From positions 1 to 33,622 of the forward strand of contig CADEDT010000017.1 of the NCBI GenBank assembly GCA_902826145.1: a DNA stretch of 33,622 bases, written 5' to 3'. The DNA comes from an uncultured Caulobacteraceae bacterium. GTDB lineage: Bacteria > Pseudomonadota > Alphaproteobacteria > Caulobacterales > Aquidulcibacteraceae. Below, one piece after another: positions 17,099-24,278 of the stretch. A model generated the notes under the pieces. It did no database searches, was not told where the DNA came from, and saw only the letters and a list, made by a program, of their open reading frames with translations. Both the position numbers and the translations under genes were made by a program. The stretch's first letter is position 1. Each line of letters begins with the position of its first letter.

Positions 17099-17199
17099 TC
17101 GCGCGACACCCCCTGCTACCCGCGCCAAATCCAACATTTTTCGCCCGATGGGGCAAGGCGCGCACCTGCCTCACCCCTGACGCTAGTCAGCCAGTGTGT
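17099..17199. other. intergenic gap between the FabZ-like gene and darA
   Basis: About 100 bp between two minus-strand genes, the only sizeable gap in the minus-strand part of the cluster. It contains the small hairpin CTGAC-GCTA-GTCAG (17177-17190) just after the FabZ-like stop, and the G-rich darA ribosome binding site. A separate promoter for darA-darB is possible here, but I cannot identify -35/-10 boxes. Confidence 0.4.
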
Positions 17200-17496
17200 T
17201 CATGCCAGCACGAACTGCCCTGTCGCCAAGGACTTACCGCCACTTTCTGCAGTGAATGTCACCTTGCCGTCGCGGACTTCGCCCCAACTAACCGCGAATT
17301 CCTGTCCCGGAGCGAGCATGGAGATAAACTTCATCTTGCGCAGACCGCGCAGCGGCGCATCCGGGCGCCGTTTGCGCCATTCCTCGACCAACAGGTCGAG
17401 AATCACGACGCCCGGCACAATCGGCTGACCCGGGAAATGGCCGGGCAATGCCGGGTGCTCGACCGGTACCGAAAGGGGCTTGCCCTCGCTCTCCAT
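17200..17496 (-). CDS. short hotdog-fold dehydratase, FabZ-like
   Basis: A 98-residue protein if it starts at the ATG at 17496; the open frame extends to 17556 but would overlap the start of the divergent gene. HPALPGHFPGQPIVPGVVILDLL carries the FabZ/FabA active-site signature. H20 lies in PGHFPG, and D34 replaces the usual Glu in the central helix. It is much shorter than FabZ (about 150), keeping the core of a single hotdog domain. It probably dehydrates 3-hydroxyacyl-ACP intermediates of the cluster, like the small ApeI-type dehydratases of aryl polyene synthesis. It faces a second hotdog gene across a 47-bp divergent promoter region. Confidence 0.83.
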   Translation of the reverse strand: MESEGKPLSVPVEHPALPGHFPGQPIVPGVVILDLLVEEWRKRRPDAPLRGLRKMKFISMLAPGQEFAVSWGEVRDGKVTFTAESGGKSLATGQFVLA

Positions 17497-17543
17497 GGCG
17501 GGACCGATTATGGATCGCCCATGCCGTTGGCAAGCCGAGGGAT
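17497..17543. promoter_or_regulatory. short divergent promoter region between the two dehydratase genes
   Basis: Only 47 bp separate the start codons of the two oppositely directed hotdog genes, so their promoters must overlap each other or the coding ends. The + side has a good ribosome binding site (GAGGG, about 17537-17541). No clear operator or promoter boxes are seen. The arrangement suggests joint control of both dehydratases. Confidence 0.4.
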
Positions 17544-17990
17544 ATGGTGAGGGCATCGCTTCCGCTTCATCGCACAGATTTTGAGCACCTCATCCCCCAC
17601 GCGGGTGAGATGTGCTTGCTGGCGCGCGTCGTGGCCTGCGACGAGACCACCGTTCGTTGCGAAGCCGACAATCACAGAGACGGGGCAAACCCGCTGCGCA
17701 ATGGGCAAGGGCTGCCGGCGTCGGCGGGGATTGAGTACGCCGCGCAAGCGATGGCCCTGCACGCGGCGCTGGGATCAGCGGACGGCGGTGGCGCCATTCA
17801 GAGCGGCGCGATCGCCGTGCTGTCTGATGTTAGGTGGACGGCCGACTTTCTCGACGGCATCGACGGGCCGCTCAGCGTGGAGGCGACGTTGCTCGCCGGA
17901 ACGGGCGGCGGACGTCAGTACAGTTTTGCGGTCGGTCCTCGTGGGGGCGAGGCATTGATCAGCGGCACAGTCGTGGTCGCTTTCACCTAG
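17544..17990 (+). CDS. hotdog-fold 3-hydroxyacyl-ACP dehydratase, ApeP-like
   Basis: A 148-residue protein starting at the ATG at 17544 behind GAGGG. FEHLIPHAGEMCLLARVV is the N-terminal signature of this dehydratase group, with H19 in the IPH motif as candidate catalytic base. GIEYAAQAMALHAAL (about 59-73) is the central helix with its Glu. A beta-rich second half ends in SGTVVVAFT. It probably supplies the second dehydratase activity of the cluster and could pair with the small FabZ-like protein; aryl polyene systems also use two such enzymes. It would introduce trans double bonds provided a 3-ketoacyl reductase acts first, and none is encoded in the window. Confidence 0.83.
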   Translation: MVRASLPLHRTDFEHLIPHAGEMCLLARVVACDETTVRCEADNHRDGANPLRNGQGLPASAGIEYAAQAMALHAALGSADGGGAIQSGAIAVLSDVRWTADFLDGIDGPLSVEATLLAGTGGGRQYSFAVGPRGGEALISGTVVVAFT

Positions 17991-18036
17991 CACCTTCGGA
18001 GTCCGAAACAGGCGAGCCGATGTGCTTGCGACGACC

Positions 18037-18062
18037 CATGCTGATGCTGGGAGATCAGCATG
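18037..18062 (+). promoter_or_regulatory. perfect hairpin holding the ribosome binding site and start codon of the DoxX-like gene
   Basis: CATGCTGAT (18037-18045) is the exact reverse complement of ATCAGCATG (18054-18062). The eight-base loop GCTGGGAG contains the ribosome binding site. The last three bases of the right arm are the start codon ATG (18060-18062). In mRNA the start codon would be paired and the Shine-Dalgarno exposed in the loop, a layout suited to translational control. A 13-bp palindrome, TTCGGA-G-TCCGAA (17995-18007), lies just upstream in the same gap. Confidence 0.55.
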
Positions 18063-18806
18063 CTGTGGGTGAAGCGCGCGGGCGTTTGGATTTGTCTTTC
18101 GGCGATGCTCGCTCTCGGCGTGCTGGAGGCGACCTACGGCGATCCGTTGTCTGGCTTACATGCTTTTCCGGATGCGAGCGTGGAGTGGTTAGTCCGCGGG
18201 AGTGGCGTGCTTCTCGCTTTGTCGGCAGTTGCGACGTTGGCGCTGCCGCGCATCGGCGCACTGTTGCTTGCGCTGAGTTGGGTCGCGGCGTGTGTGCTTG
18301 CGACGATCGCTGCGCTGGGATCGCCAGACGATCTGCTTGGCTACGTGCCGGTTGCGGAGACGGCGGCGTTTCTCGCGTTTGCGCTCTGGCGTTGGGATGA
18401 GACGCGTATCTGGCCAATCCTACGCGTCGCATTCGGCGCCATGCTGATCCTGTTCGGCGTGATCCATCTGATGCATCGCGAGGCAATTGGGTCGCTCATT
18501 CCGGAGTGGATCCCGGGCGCGAGCTACTGGCCCTGGCTCACGGGCGGCGGCAGCGTTCTCGCCGGGCTTGCTTGTGTGCTTGACCGTGGCGTTGCGTCGG
18601 CGGCCGGGGCGGTGGCTGTCATGTACCTGTCGTGGCTGCCGCTGGTGCATGCGCCGCGGCTGCTGGGTGAGCCGAGCCTGTTCGAATGGACGTTCGCGCT
18701 GACAGCAATTGCGCTCGCGGGTGTCGCCTTGGCGATCGCTGGCTATGCGCCGGTCACCACGGCAGTGTCGGCGCGGCTGCCCCATTCGGCCCAGGAGCCG
18801 TCATAG
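18060..18806 (+). CDS. multi-pass membrane protein, DoxX-like
   Basis: A 248-residue hydrophobic protein with about seven or eight predicted membrane helices. The segment LFGVIHLMHREAIGSLIPEWIPGASYW, then WLTGGGSVLAGLACVL, resembles the DoxX-like family, whose members have a G-H..P..P.W.P pattern followed by a Gly-rich helix. No enzymatic function is firmly known for the group. The start at 18060 lies in a perfect hairpin. The last 64 bp are antisense to the end of the sulfurtransferase gene, so the two stops are interleaved. It lies beside the resorcinol cluster but need not belong to it. Confidence 0.75.
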   Translation: MLWVKRAGVWICLSAMLALGVLEATYGDPLSGLHAFPDASVEWLVRGSGVLLALSAVATLALPRIGALLLALSWVAACVLATIAALGSPDDLLGYVPVAETAAFLAFALWRWDETRIWPILRVAFGAMLILFGVIHLMHREAIGSLIPEWIPGASYWPWLTGGGSVLAGLACVLDRGVASAAGAVAVMYLSWLPLVHAPRLLGEPSLFEWTFALTAIALAGVALAIAGYAPVTTAVSARLPHSAQEPS

Positions 18807-19591
18807 ACGGCCGCGTCCCAGCGACCGGTGCGGGCCAGGGCGAGCGCGATGACGGCGGCGGTGATGCCCGAGCCGCAGCTGCAGATCGGGGCGGCGTTGC
18901 CCTTCAAACCTTCGTCGTCGAATAGCCGCTTCAGTTCGTCATTCGGCTTCATCGTGCCATCCGCAGTGAGCAACGCGCCGAACGGGACATTGAGCGCGCC
19001 GGGCATGTGTCCACTCTTCAAACCAGCGCGTGGCTCCGGCGCTTCGCCACGGAAGCGTGGCGCCGCGCGAGCGTCGAGGATCGGCGTTTTGCCGCCACCA
19101 TCGATGGCGCGCTGAACGTCGGCGAGCGTGCGGACGAGATCGCTACGCAGTTGGACGGTGAAGTGGCGCTCCATGCGCGGGCGCGGGTCGTCAGTCTCGA
19201 TCGGATGGCCTGCGCGTTCCCAGGCCGGGAATCCGCCATCAAGCACGGTGACGTCTTCGTGGCCGAAGACGCGGAAGGTCCACCAGACGCGTGCGGCCGA
19301 CATCAGCCCGTGATTGTCGTAGATCACGATGCGCGTCCCGTCGCCGATGCCGAGCTTCTTCATGCGCGACGCAAATTTTTCGGGCGACGGCAGCATGTGG
19401 GGGAGATCGACGCTGGTGTCGGCGATTTCGTCGATGTCGAAGAAGATCGCGCCCGGAATGCGGCGCTCAGCGTAGAGCGCTTTCGCGTCACGCGGATCGT
19501 TCGGCATGAACCAGGTCGCGTCGATGACGCGGATGTCGGGCGCGTCGATGCGCTCAGCCAGCCAGGCGGGTGAGACGAGGGGATCGGTCAT
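18743..19591 (-). CDS. sseA: 3-mercaptopyruvate sulfurtransferase (two-domain rhodanese)
   Basis: A 282-residue tandem rhodanese. The inactive N-terminal domain (about 1-130) carries VIDATWFMP and VLDGGFPAW. The catalytic C-terminal domain has ILDARAAPRFRGE and the active-site loop C239-G-S-G-I-T, the CGSGVT type that marks mercaptopyruvate sulfurtransferases rather than thiosulfate rhodaneses. It transfers sulfur from 3-mercaptopyruvate to cyanide or thiols, forming pyruvate. Length is normal. Its final 21 codons overlap the end of the opposing DoxX-like gene by 64 bp. Confidence 0.94.
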   Translation of the reverse strand: MTDPLVSPAWLAERIDAPDIRVIDATWFMPNDPRDAKALYAERRIPGAIFFDIDEIADTSVDLPHMLPSPEKFASRMKKLGIGDGTRIVIYDNHGLMSAARVWWTFRVFGHEDVTVLDGGFPAWERAGHPIETDDPRPRMERHFTVQLRSDLVRTLADVQRAIDGGGKTPILDARAAPRFRGEAPEPRAGLKSGHMPGALNVPFGALLTADGTMKPNDELKRLFDDEGLKGNAAPICSCGSGITAAVIALALARTGRWDAAVYDGSWAEWGSRADTAVVTGA

Positions 19592-19629
19592 CCGCGGACG
19601 CTAGGCGGACGCGCTGGCGGCTTCAACCG

Positions 19630-20871
19630 TCAAGCGGGCTTGGCGAGTTCCAGCTGCACGACATTGGTGCGGCCTGTCCGGAAGCCGGCTTCGCAATAGC
19701 TCAGGTAGAAAAGCCAAAGCTGCTTGAAGCGCTCGTCGAAGCCCATGGCGCGGATATCCGTCCACTTGGCTTTAAAGCGGCGCGCCCACTCGGCCAGCGT
19801 TTCAGCGTATGACTGCCCGAAAGCGTCCGCTTTGCTCCAAATGAGGCCGACTTTGGCGGTCTCTTCCTTCAACCGACCAACGCTCGCCAGCATGCCGCCC
19901 GGGAAAACGTAGCGCTGAATGAAGTCCGCGCGCTTGCGATAGCCTTCGAAGAGATCGTCTTTGATTGTGATAATCTGTAACCCGGCTTTGCCGCCAGGCT
20001 TCAGTACGTCGGCGATCTTGCCGAAATAGGCCGGCCAGTATTTCTCGCCCACCGCCTCGAACATCTCGATCGACGCGACCTTGTCAAATTGGCCTTCGAC
20101 GTCGCGGTAGTCCTGACGGCGGATTTCGACGCGATCTGAAAGGCCAGCGCGCTCCATACGCGCACGCGCATAAGCGAGCTGTTCGTCACTGATGGTGATG
20201 CCGGTGACTTTCGCGCCGTATTCGCGCGCGGCGAACTCAGCGAAACCGCCCCAGCCGCAGCCGATTTCAAGCACGTGGTCGCCGGGCTTCAGTTCGAGGT
20301 GTTCAGCCAGTGCGCGATATTTCTCGCGCTGCGCGCTTTCGAGATCACGTACCTTGGCGTCGAAGATTGCCGATGAATAGGTCATCGAAGGATCGAGCCA
20401 GGCCTCGTAGAACTCATTGCCGAGATCGTAGTGGGCCAGGATGTTGCGGCGCGAGCCGTTCTTGGTGTTCGCGTTGGAAAGGTGGCGGATCCAGTGCACC
20501 GCCTTGCCGATCGGGCCGCCCTCAAGCAGCCGCATGAAACGCTCTACGTTCGAGGCGAGCATGGTCAGCAGGGCAGAGAGATCGCTGGTCTCCCAATCGC
20601 CCGCCATAAGGCCTTCGGCCAAACCGATATCGCCGCTCGTCAGCACGCGACGGGCGAAGCGATAGTCGTTGATCTGGAAGTCCACGCTCGGGCCTTGGCC
20701 GTCGCCGAACGAGAGCACGCGCCCATCCGGCAGCGTGATCAGCGCCGCTCCGTTCTTGAGCTGAAGCATCGCCAACAGGATGGCTTTGGCGCTGGCCGGT
20801 GCGTTCAGCCCCGCCACGGTAGTCGAGGTGGCGCGAACGGGAGTCGGCGGTGTGGCGCTCTGATCGGGCAT
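19630..20871 (-). CDS. cyclopropane-fatty-acid-synthase family methyltransferase
   Basis: A 413-residue SAM-dependent lipid methyltransferase with the CFA synthase layout: an N-terminal lipid-binding part, then a Rossmann domain with SAM motif VLEIGCGWGGFAE (200-212). HYDLGNEFYEAWLDPSMTYSSA and IQRYVFPGGML are family signatures. Compared with E. coli Cfa, Glu239 is kept (E272 in IEMFEAVG) and a Tyr is kept in FGQSYAETL. The bicarbonate-contacting Cys139 is Ser (S167) and His266 is Gln (Q299 in GLQIITI). It may therefore not make cyclopropanes by the standard mechanism; related proteins make methyl-branched fatty acids. It is followed, after a 113-bp gap upstream, by a separately placed glycosyltransferase gene. 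Confidence 0.88.
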   Translation of the reverse strand: MPDQSATPPTPVRATSTTVAGLNAPASAKAILLAMLQLKNGAALITLPDGRVLSFGDGQGPSVDFQINDYRFARRVLTSGDIGLAEGLMAGDWETSDLSALLTMLASNVERFMRLLEGGPIGKAVHWIRHLSNANTKNGSRRNILAHYDLGNEFYEAWLDPSMTYSSAIFDAKVRDLESAQREKYRALAEHLELKPGDHVLEIGCGWGGFAEFAAREYGAKVTGITISDEQLAYARARMERAGLSDRVEIRRQDYRDVEGQFDKVASIEMFEAVGEKYWPAYFGKIADVLKPGGKAGLQIITIKDDLFEGYRKRADFIQRYVFPGGMLASVGRLKEETAKVGLIWSKADAFGQSYAETLAEWARRFKAKWTDIRAMGFDERFKQLWLFYLSYCEAGFRTGRTNVVQLELAKPA

Positions 20872-20984
20872 GGGTGTCCAATGTAAGGTACGAAATCGGT
20901 GGATAAAAGCGCTGCAGCGCGCCGTCAGTTCCGAATACGCCTCAAATCAGATAGTGGATGACCCATCCGGGTGAGTTGGGTGTG

Positions 20985-21779
20985 CTAGCGGCGCGCTTTC
21001 GCTTCATCGCGGCGGCGGAGGTAGATTTCCAACATTTTCGCGTCTTTCAGCCAACGGCCGTGCGCGGCGATGTTGGCCACGGCGAAGCCGTACCAGCCTT
21101 CACGCCAGAGCCCGCGTCGGATGTAGTGGTTCAGAAAGTAAAACGGGCGCGCGAAGAGAAGCCGCAACAGCACGTACCAAAGTGATTTGAGGTCAGCGTT
21201 CTTGGCGCGCGAGGACGAGGTCTTGTTGAACTTGTCCTGCAGCTGTTCGAGCCCCGTGAACGACACGTGCAGGATCTTGTTTTTGAACTTGCCGACCTTC
21301 ATGCCCGGTGGAATTTCGAGCTGATCCCAGCCAGCGTGGTCGCGTGCGCGGATTTGGCGGCGATCGTAGAAGCGATTGCGCTTCACGACGCTTGCATTCC
21401 ACCACGGCTCGCCGACCGGCGGCTTGGTGACGAGTTCGAATGTGTAGACGGCGCATGGCGGCTGTTTGCCGTCGGCGAAGAGCGCGCGGATTTCTTCGGC
21501 GAGCTCCGGCGTGACGATTTCGTCGGCGTCGAGATCGAGTAGCCAGTTGTGCTTGGTAGCGTCTTCGCCCAGCCGCTTCTGCTTGCCGCCGCCGAGCCAT
21601 GGTGATGGCACCACGCGGGCGCCGGCGGCTTCGCTCAGAGGGATCGTCTTATCCGTTGAGCCGCTATCAATCACCACCACTTCGTCGGCGATCTGGCGCG
21701 CAGCGGTGATCACCTCGGCGATGAGGCGCTCTTCGTTCTTGGCGCGGATGTAGCAGGAGATGGGGGGATTGGCGGACAT
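20985..21779 (-). CDS. family 2 glycosyltransferase, LPS-core type
   Basis: A 264-residue GT-A fold protein. The N-terminus ISCYIRAKNEERLIAEVI with VVVIDSGSTDKT binds the nucleotide sugar. DLDADE (about 103-108) is the metal-binding DxD motif. KQKRLGEDATKHNW and the WWNASVVKRNRFYDRR region match the WaaE/KdtX group of lipopolysaccharide core beta-1,4-glucosyltransferases. The basic C-terminus with FARPFYFLNHYIRRGLW may contact the membrane. The acceptor cannot be read from sequence. It sits 45 bp downstream of recG on the same strand, so read-through from recG is possible. Confidence 0.88.
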   Translation of the reverse strand: MSANPPISCYIRAKNEERLIAEVITAARQIADEVVVIDSGSTDKTIPLSEAAGARVVPSPWLGGGKQKRLGEDATKHNWLLDLDADEIVTPELAEEIRALFADGKQPPCAVYTFELVTKPPVGEPWWNASVVKRNRFYDRRQIRARDHAGWDQLEIPPGMKVGKFKNKILHVSFTGLEQLQDKFNKTSSSRAKNADLKSLWYVLLRLLFARPFYFLNHYIRRGLWREGWYGFAVANIAAHGRWLKDAKMLEIYLRRRDEAKARR

Positions 21780-21824
21780 TGAATTGGCCGCAAGAAGCGG
21801 AGGTGGCGCGAAATTGCAAGCGCC

Positions 21825-23951
21825 CTAGCCAGAGCGCGCCATTTCGGCGGCTTCGGCATAGCCAAAAAGGGAAAGCACGAGGCGAATGGCCTCGCCTCGC
21901 GTGTCTTTGAGGTCTGGGTCGCGTTCGACTGAGAGCCGCGCTTCCTTGTCAGCCGCGCCCAGCATGTCGGCGTGGGCTTCGGGAGAGACCAGGCGGAATG
22001 GCGGCAGCCCGGATTGCTGGGTGCCGAGCACATCGCCAGCGCCACGGAGCTTGAAGTCGATCTCGGCGATGGCGAAGCCGTCATCGTGGCGGCGGATGGC
22101 GTCGAGGCGGTTCTTGGCGCTTTCGCCGAGCGGCGGTTTCCAGAGCAGCACGCACGAGCCTTGTTTGTCGCCACGGCCGACGCGGCCGCGGAGCTGGTGA
22201 AGCTGGGCCAAACCAAAGCGCTCTGCTTGCTCGATCACCATGATTGTCGCTTCCGGCACGTTGACGCCGACTTCGATCACAGTCGTCGCCACCATCAGGA
22301 AGGACTCGCCTGAGCGGAAGCGATCCATAGCGGCTTCCCGAGCGGTGGCGCTCATCTGACCGTGGACGATCTCGACACCTTTGCCGAAATACGCCTGCAA
22401 CTCCTTATGCCGATCGAGCACGGCGGGAAGGTCGACGGCTTCGCTCTCTTCAATCAGCGGGCAAACCCAATAGGCGCGCTCGCCGCGTTTCGCCGCGTCG
22501 CCAATCGCTTCGATCACTTCGTTGAGGCGCGACGTCGGCATCGTGGCGGTTTTGATAGGTTGGCGGCCGGGCGGCTTCTCGTCGAGCACGGAGAGATCCA
22601 TGTCGCCATGGATCGAGAGCGCCAGCGTGCGTGGGATAGGCGTGGCGCTCATCACCAGCACGTGCGGCGCGAAGCCTTTGGCGACCATACGCATTCGGTC
22701 CGAGACGCCGAAGCGATGCTGCTCGTCGATGACGATGAGGCCCAGGTCTTTGAAGGTGACGTCGTCCTGGAAGAGCGCATGGGTGCCTACGACAACATGG
22801 ATGTCGCCGCTGGCGAGGCGATCTAGGATGATTTTGCGATCCTTCGCTTTATCTCGGCCGGTGAGCACAGCCATTTTGATGCCAGCGGAGGCAAGGAGAG
22901 GTTCTAGCGTCGCACCGTGCTGGCGGGCGAGCAGATCGGTCGGGGCCATCATAGCGCTTTGCAAACCGGCTTCCGCGGTACGCGCCATGGCCAGCGCCGC
23001 GACTAGCGTCTTTCCTGAGCCGACATCGCCTTGAAGTAAGCGGAGCATTGGCGCTGGTTCGCTCATGTCGGCGTAGATTTCGTTCACCGAGCGGCGCTGG
23101 GCGCCTGTTGGCGCGAACGGAAGGCTCTCGACGATTTTGTTCGAGAGCTTGCCGTCACCGAGAACCGCGCGGCCTGGCTCTTTTCGGCGATGCTGACGGC
23201 GCAAGCGCAGCGCGCATTGGCGCGCGAACAGTTCGTCGTAGGCAAGCCGTGTACGGAACGCGCTTTGCGGCAGAACGTCGTCCGGCGAAGCGGGCCGATG
23301 GATGTGTTCTAGCGCTGTGCGGAAGTCCGGCCAATCGTGCGCCTTTACTGTGGACGGTTCGAGCCACTCGGGCGCTTCCGGCACAGTATCGAGCGCCGCA
23401 AGCAGCGTGCGGGCAAGTGTGCGCCCGGCGAGCCCCTGGGTCAGCGGATAGACCGGCTCCACCGCCGGCGGCGCTTCGCCCTTCGCCGGGTCGACGACGT
23501 GATCGGGATGCAGCATCTGGCGCATGCCGTCGTACATCTTGATCTCACCGCTCACGAGCCGCGTTTGGCCGATTGGCCACATGCGCTTCAGCATTTCCTC
23601 GTTGCCGCGGAAGTACGCGACGGTGAGAAACCCAGTCTCGTCACGTAGGCGGATGCGATAAGGCAGGTTCTTGTAACCCGGCATGTGGCCATCGACTTCG
23701 GCTTCGATGGTGGCGATGTCGCCCTCGTCGGTCTCCGCGATCGGCACGCGCAGCCGCCGATCGATGGCGCTGTTCGGCGGCAGAAACACGAGGTCGCGGA
23801 CGAGTCGCCCGCCCGTGACCTTCGCGATCAGGTCGATCGTGTCCTTCCGCGCGCCCTTCAGCGTGCGCACGGGCGCCAGAAGGGCGTCCTGCACAGCTTT
23901 CGCGGGGGAAGGGACGGCGTCGTTCATTGCTGGCTCTGGCGGCGCTGACAT
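21825..23951 (-). CDS. recG: ATP-dependent DNA helicase RecG
   Basis: A 708-residue superfamily 2 helicase that reverses stalled replication forks and processes recombination junctions. The N-terminal wedge/OB domain includes YRIRLRDETGFLTVAYFRG. Helicase motifs include Walker A LQGDVGSGKTLVAA, DEQHRFGV (motif II), SATPIPRT (motif III), TTVIEVGVNVPEAT (motif V) and QLRGRVGRG (motif VI). The C-terminal part has HDDGFAIAEIDFKLRGAGDVLGTQQSG. The length is typical. The ATG at 23951 is used here; a second Met eight codons in is possible, and neither has a strong ribosome binding site. It is divergent from sdhE-mfd, another repair helicase. Confidence 0.96.
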   Translation of the reverse strand: MSAPPEPAMNDAVPSPAKAVQDALLAPVRTLKGARKDTIDLIAKVTGGRLVRDLVFLPPNSAIDRRLRVPIAETDEGDIATIEAEVDGHMPGYKNLPYRIRLRDETGFLTVAYFRGNEEMLKRMWPIGQTRLVSGEIKMYDGMRQMLHPDHVVDPAKGEAPPAVEPVYPLTQGLAGRTLARTLLAALDTVPEAPEWLEPSTVKAHDWPDFRTALEHIHRPASPDDVLPQSAFRTRLAYDELFARQCALRLRRQHRRKEPGRAVLGDGKLSNKIVESLPFAPTGAQRRSVNEIYADMSEPAPMLRLLQGDVGSGKTLVAALAMARTAEAGLQSAMMAPTDLLARQHGATLEPLLASAGIKMAVLTGRDKAKDRKIILDRLASGDIHVVVGTHALFQDDVTFKDLGLIVIDEQHRFGVSDRMRMVAKGFAPHVLVMSATPIPRTLALSIHGDMDLSVLDEKPPGRQPIKTATMPTSRLNEVIEAIGDAAKRGERAYWVCPLIEESEAVDLPAVLDRHKELQAYFGKGVEIVHGQMSATAREAAMDRFRSGESFLMVATTVIEVGVNVPEATIMVIEQAERFGLAQLHQLRGRVGRGDKQGSCVLLWKPPLGESAKNRLDAIRRHDDGFAIAEIDFKLRGAGDVLGTQQSGLPPFRLVSPEAHADMLGAADKEARLSVERDPDLKDTRGEAIRLVLSLFGYAEAAEMARSG

Positions 23952-24011
23952 GGCGACCCATATGGTGTTATAGCGCGGCCCCCTCGCGTTTTGCCTATCT
24001 TCCCAGGGCTC

Positions 24012-24278
24012 ATGGACGACCGCCGCAAGAAGCTAAAATTCCGCGCGTGGCGACGGGGATTTCGGGAGATTGACCTGATTCTGGGTGGTTTCGCCGACCG
24101 GCGCCTTGCCGATCTCGACGAAACCGGGTTGGACGCGTTCGAACGCCTGCTCGATGCGCCGGATCAGGAGGTCTACGAGTGGGTGACAGAACAGGCGCCC
24201 GCACCGCGTGAACACGACACGCCGGTGTTGGCGTCGATTCGCGCGTTCCGTTTCGAGCTGAGCACCAAACCGGACTGA
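24012..24278 (+). CDS. sdhE: succinate dehydrogenase assembly factor SdhE (DUF339)
   Basis: An 88-residue protein starting at the ATG at 24012; an in-frame TTG at 23991 would add seven residues. KLKFRAWRRGFREIDLILGGF contains the RGxxE motif that promotes covalent FAD attachment to the SdhA flavoprotein. DETGLDAFERLLDAPDQEVYEWV is the usual C-terminal helical half. It acts in the cytoplasm on succinate dehydrogenase, and possibly fumarate reductase, flavinylation. Its TGA overlaps the mfd ATG (TGATG), so mfd translation is probably coupled to it despite unrelated functions. The start is 60 bp from the divergent recG start. Confidence 0.93.
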   Translation: MDDRRKKLKFRAWRRGFREIDLILGGFADRRLADLDETGLDAFERLLDAPDQEVYEWVTEQAPAPREHDTPVLASIRAFRFELSTKPD

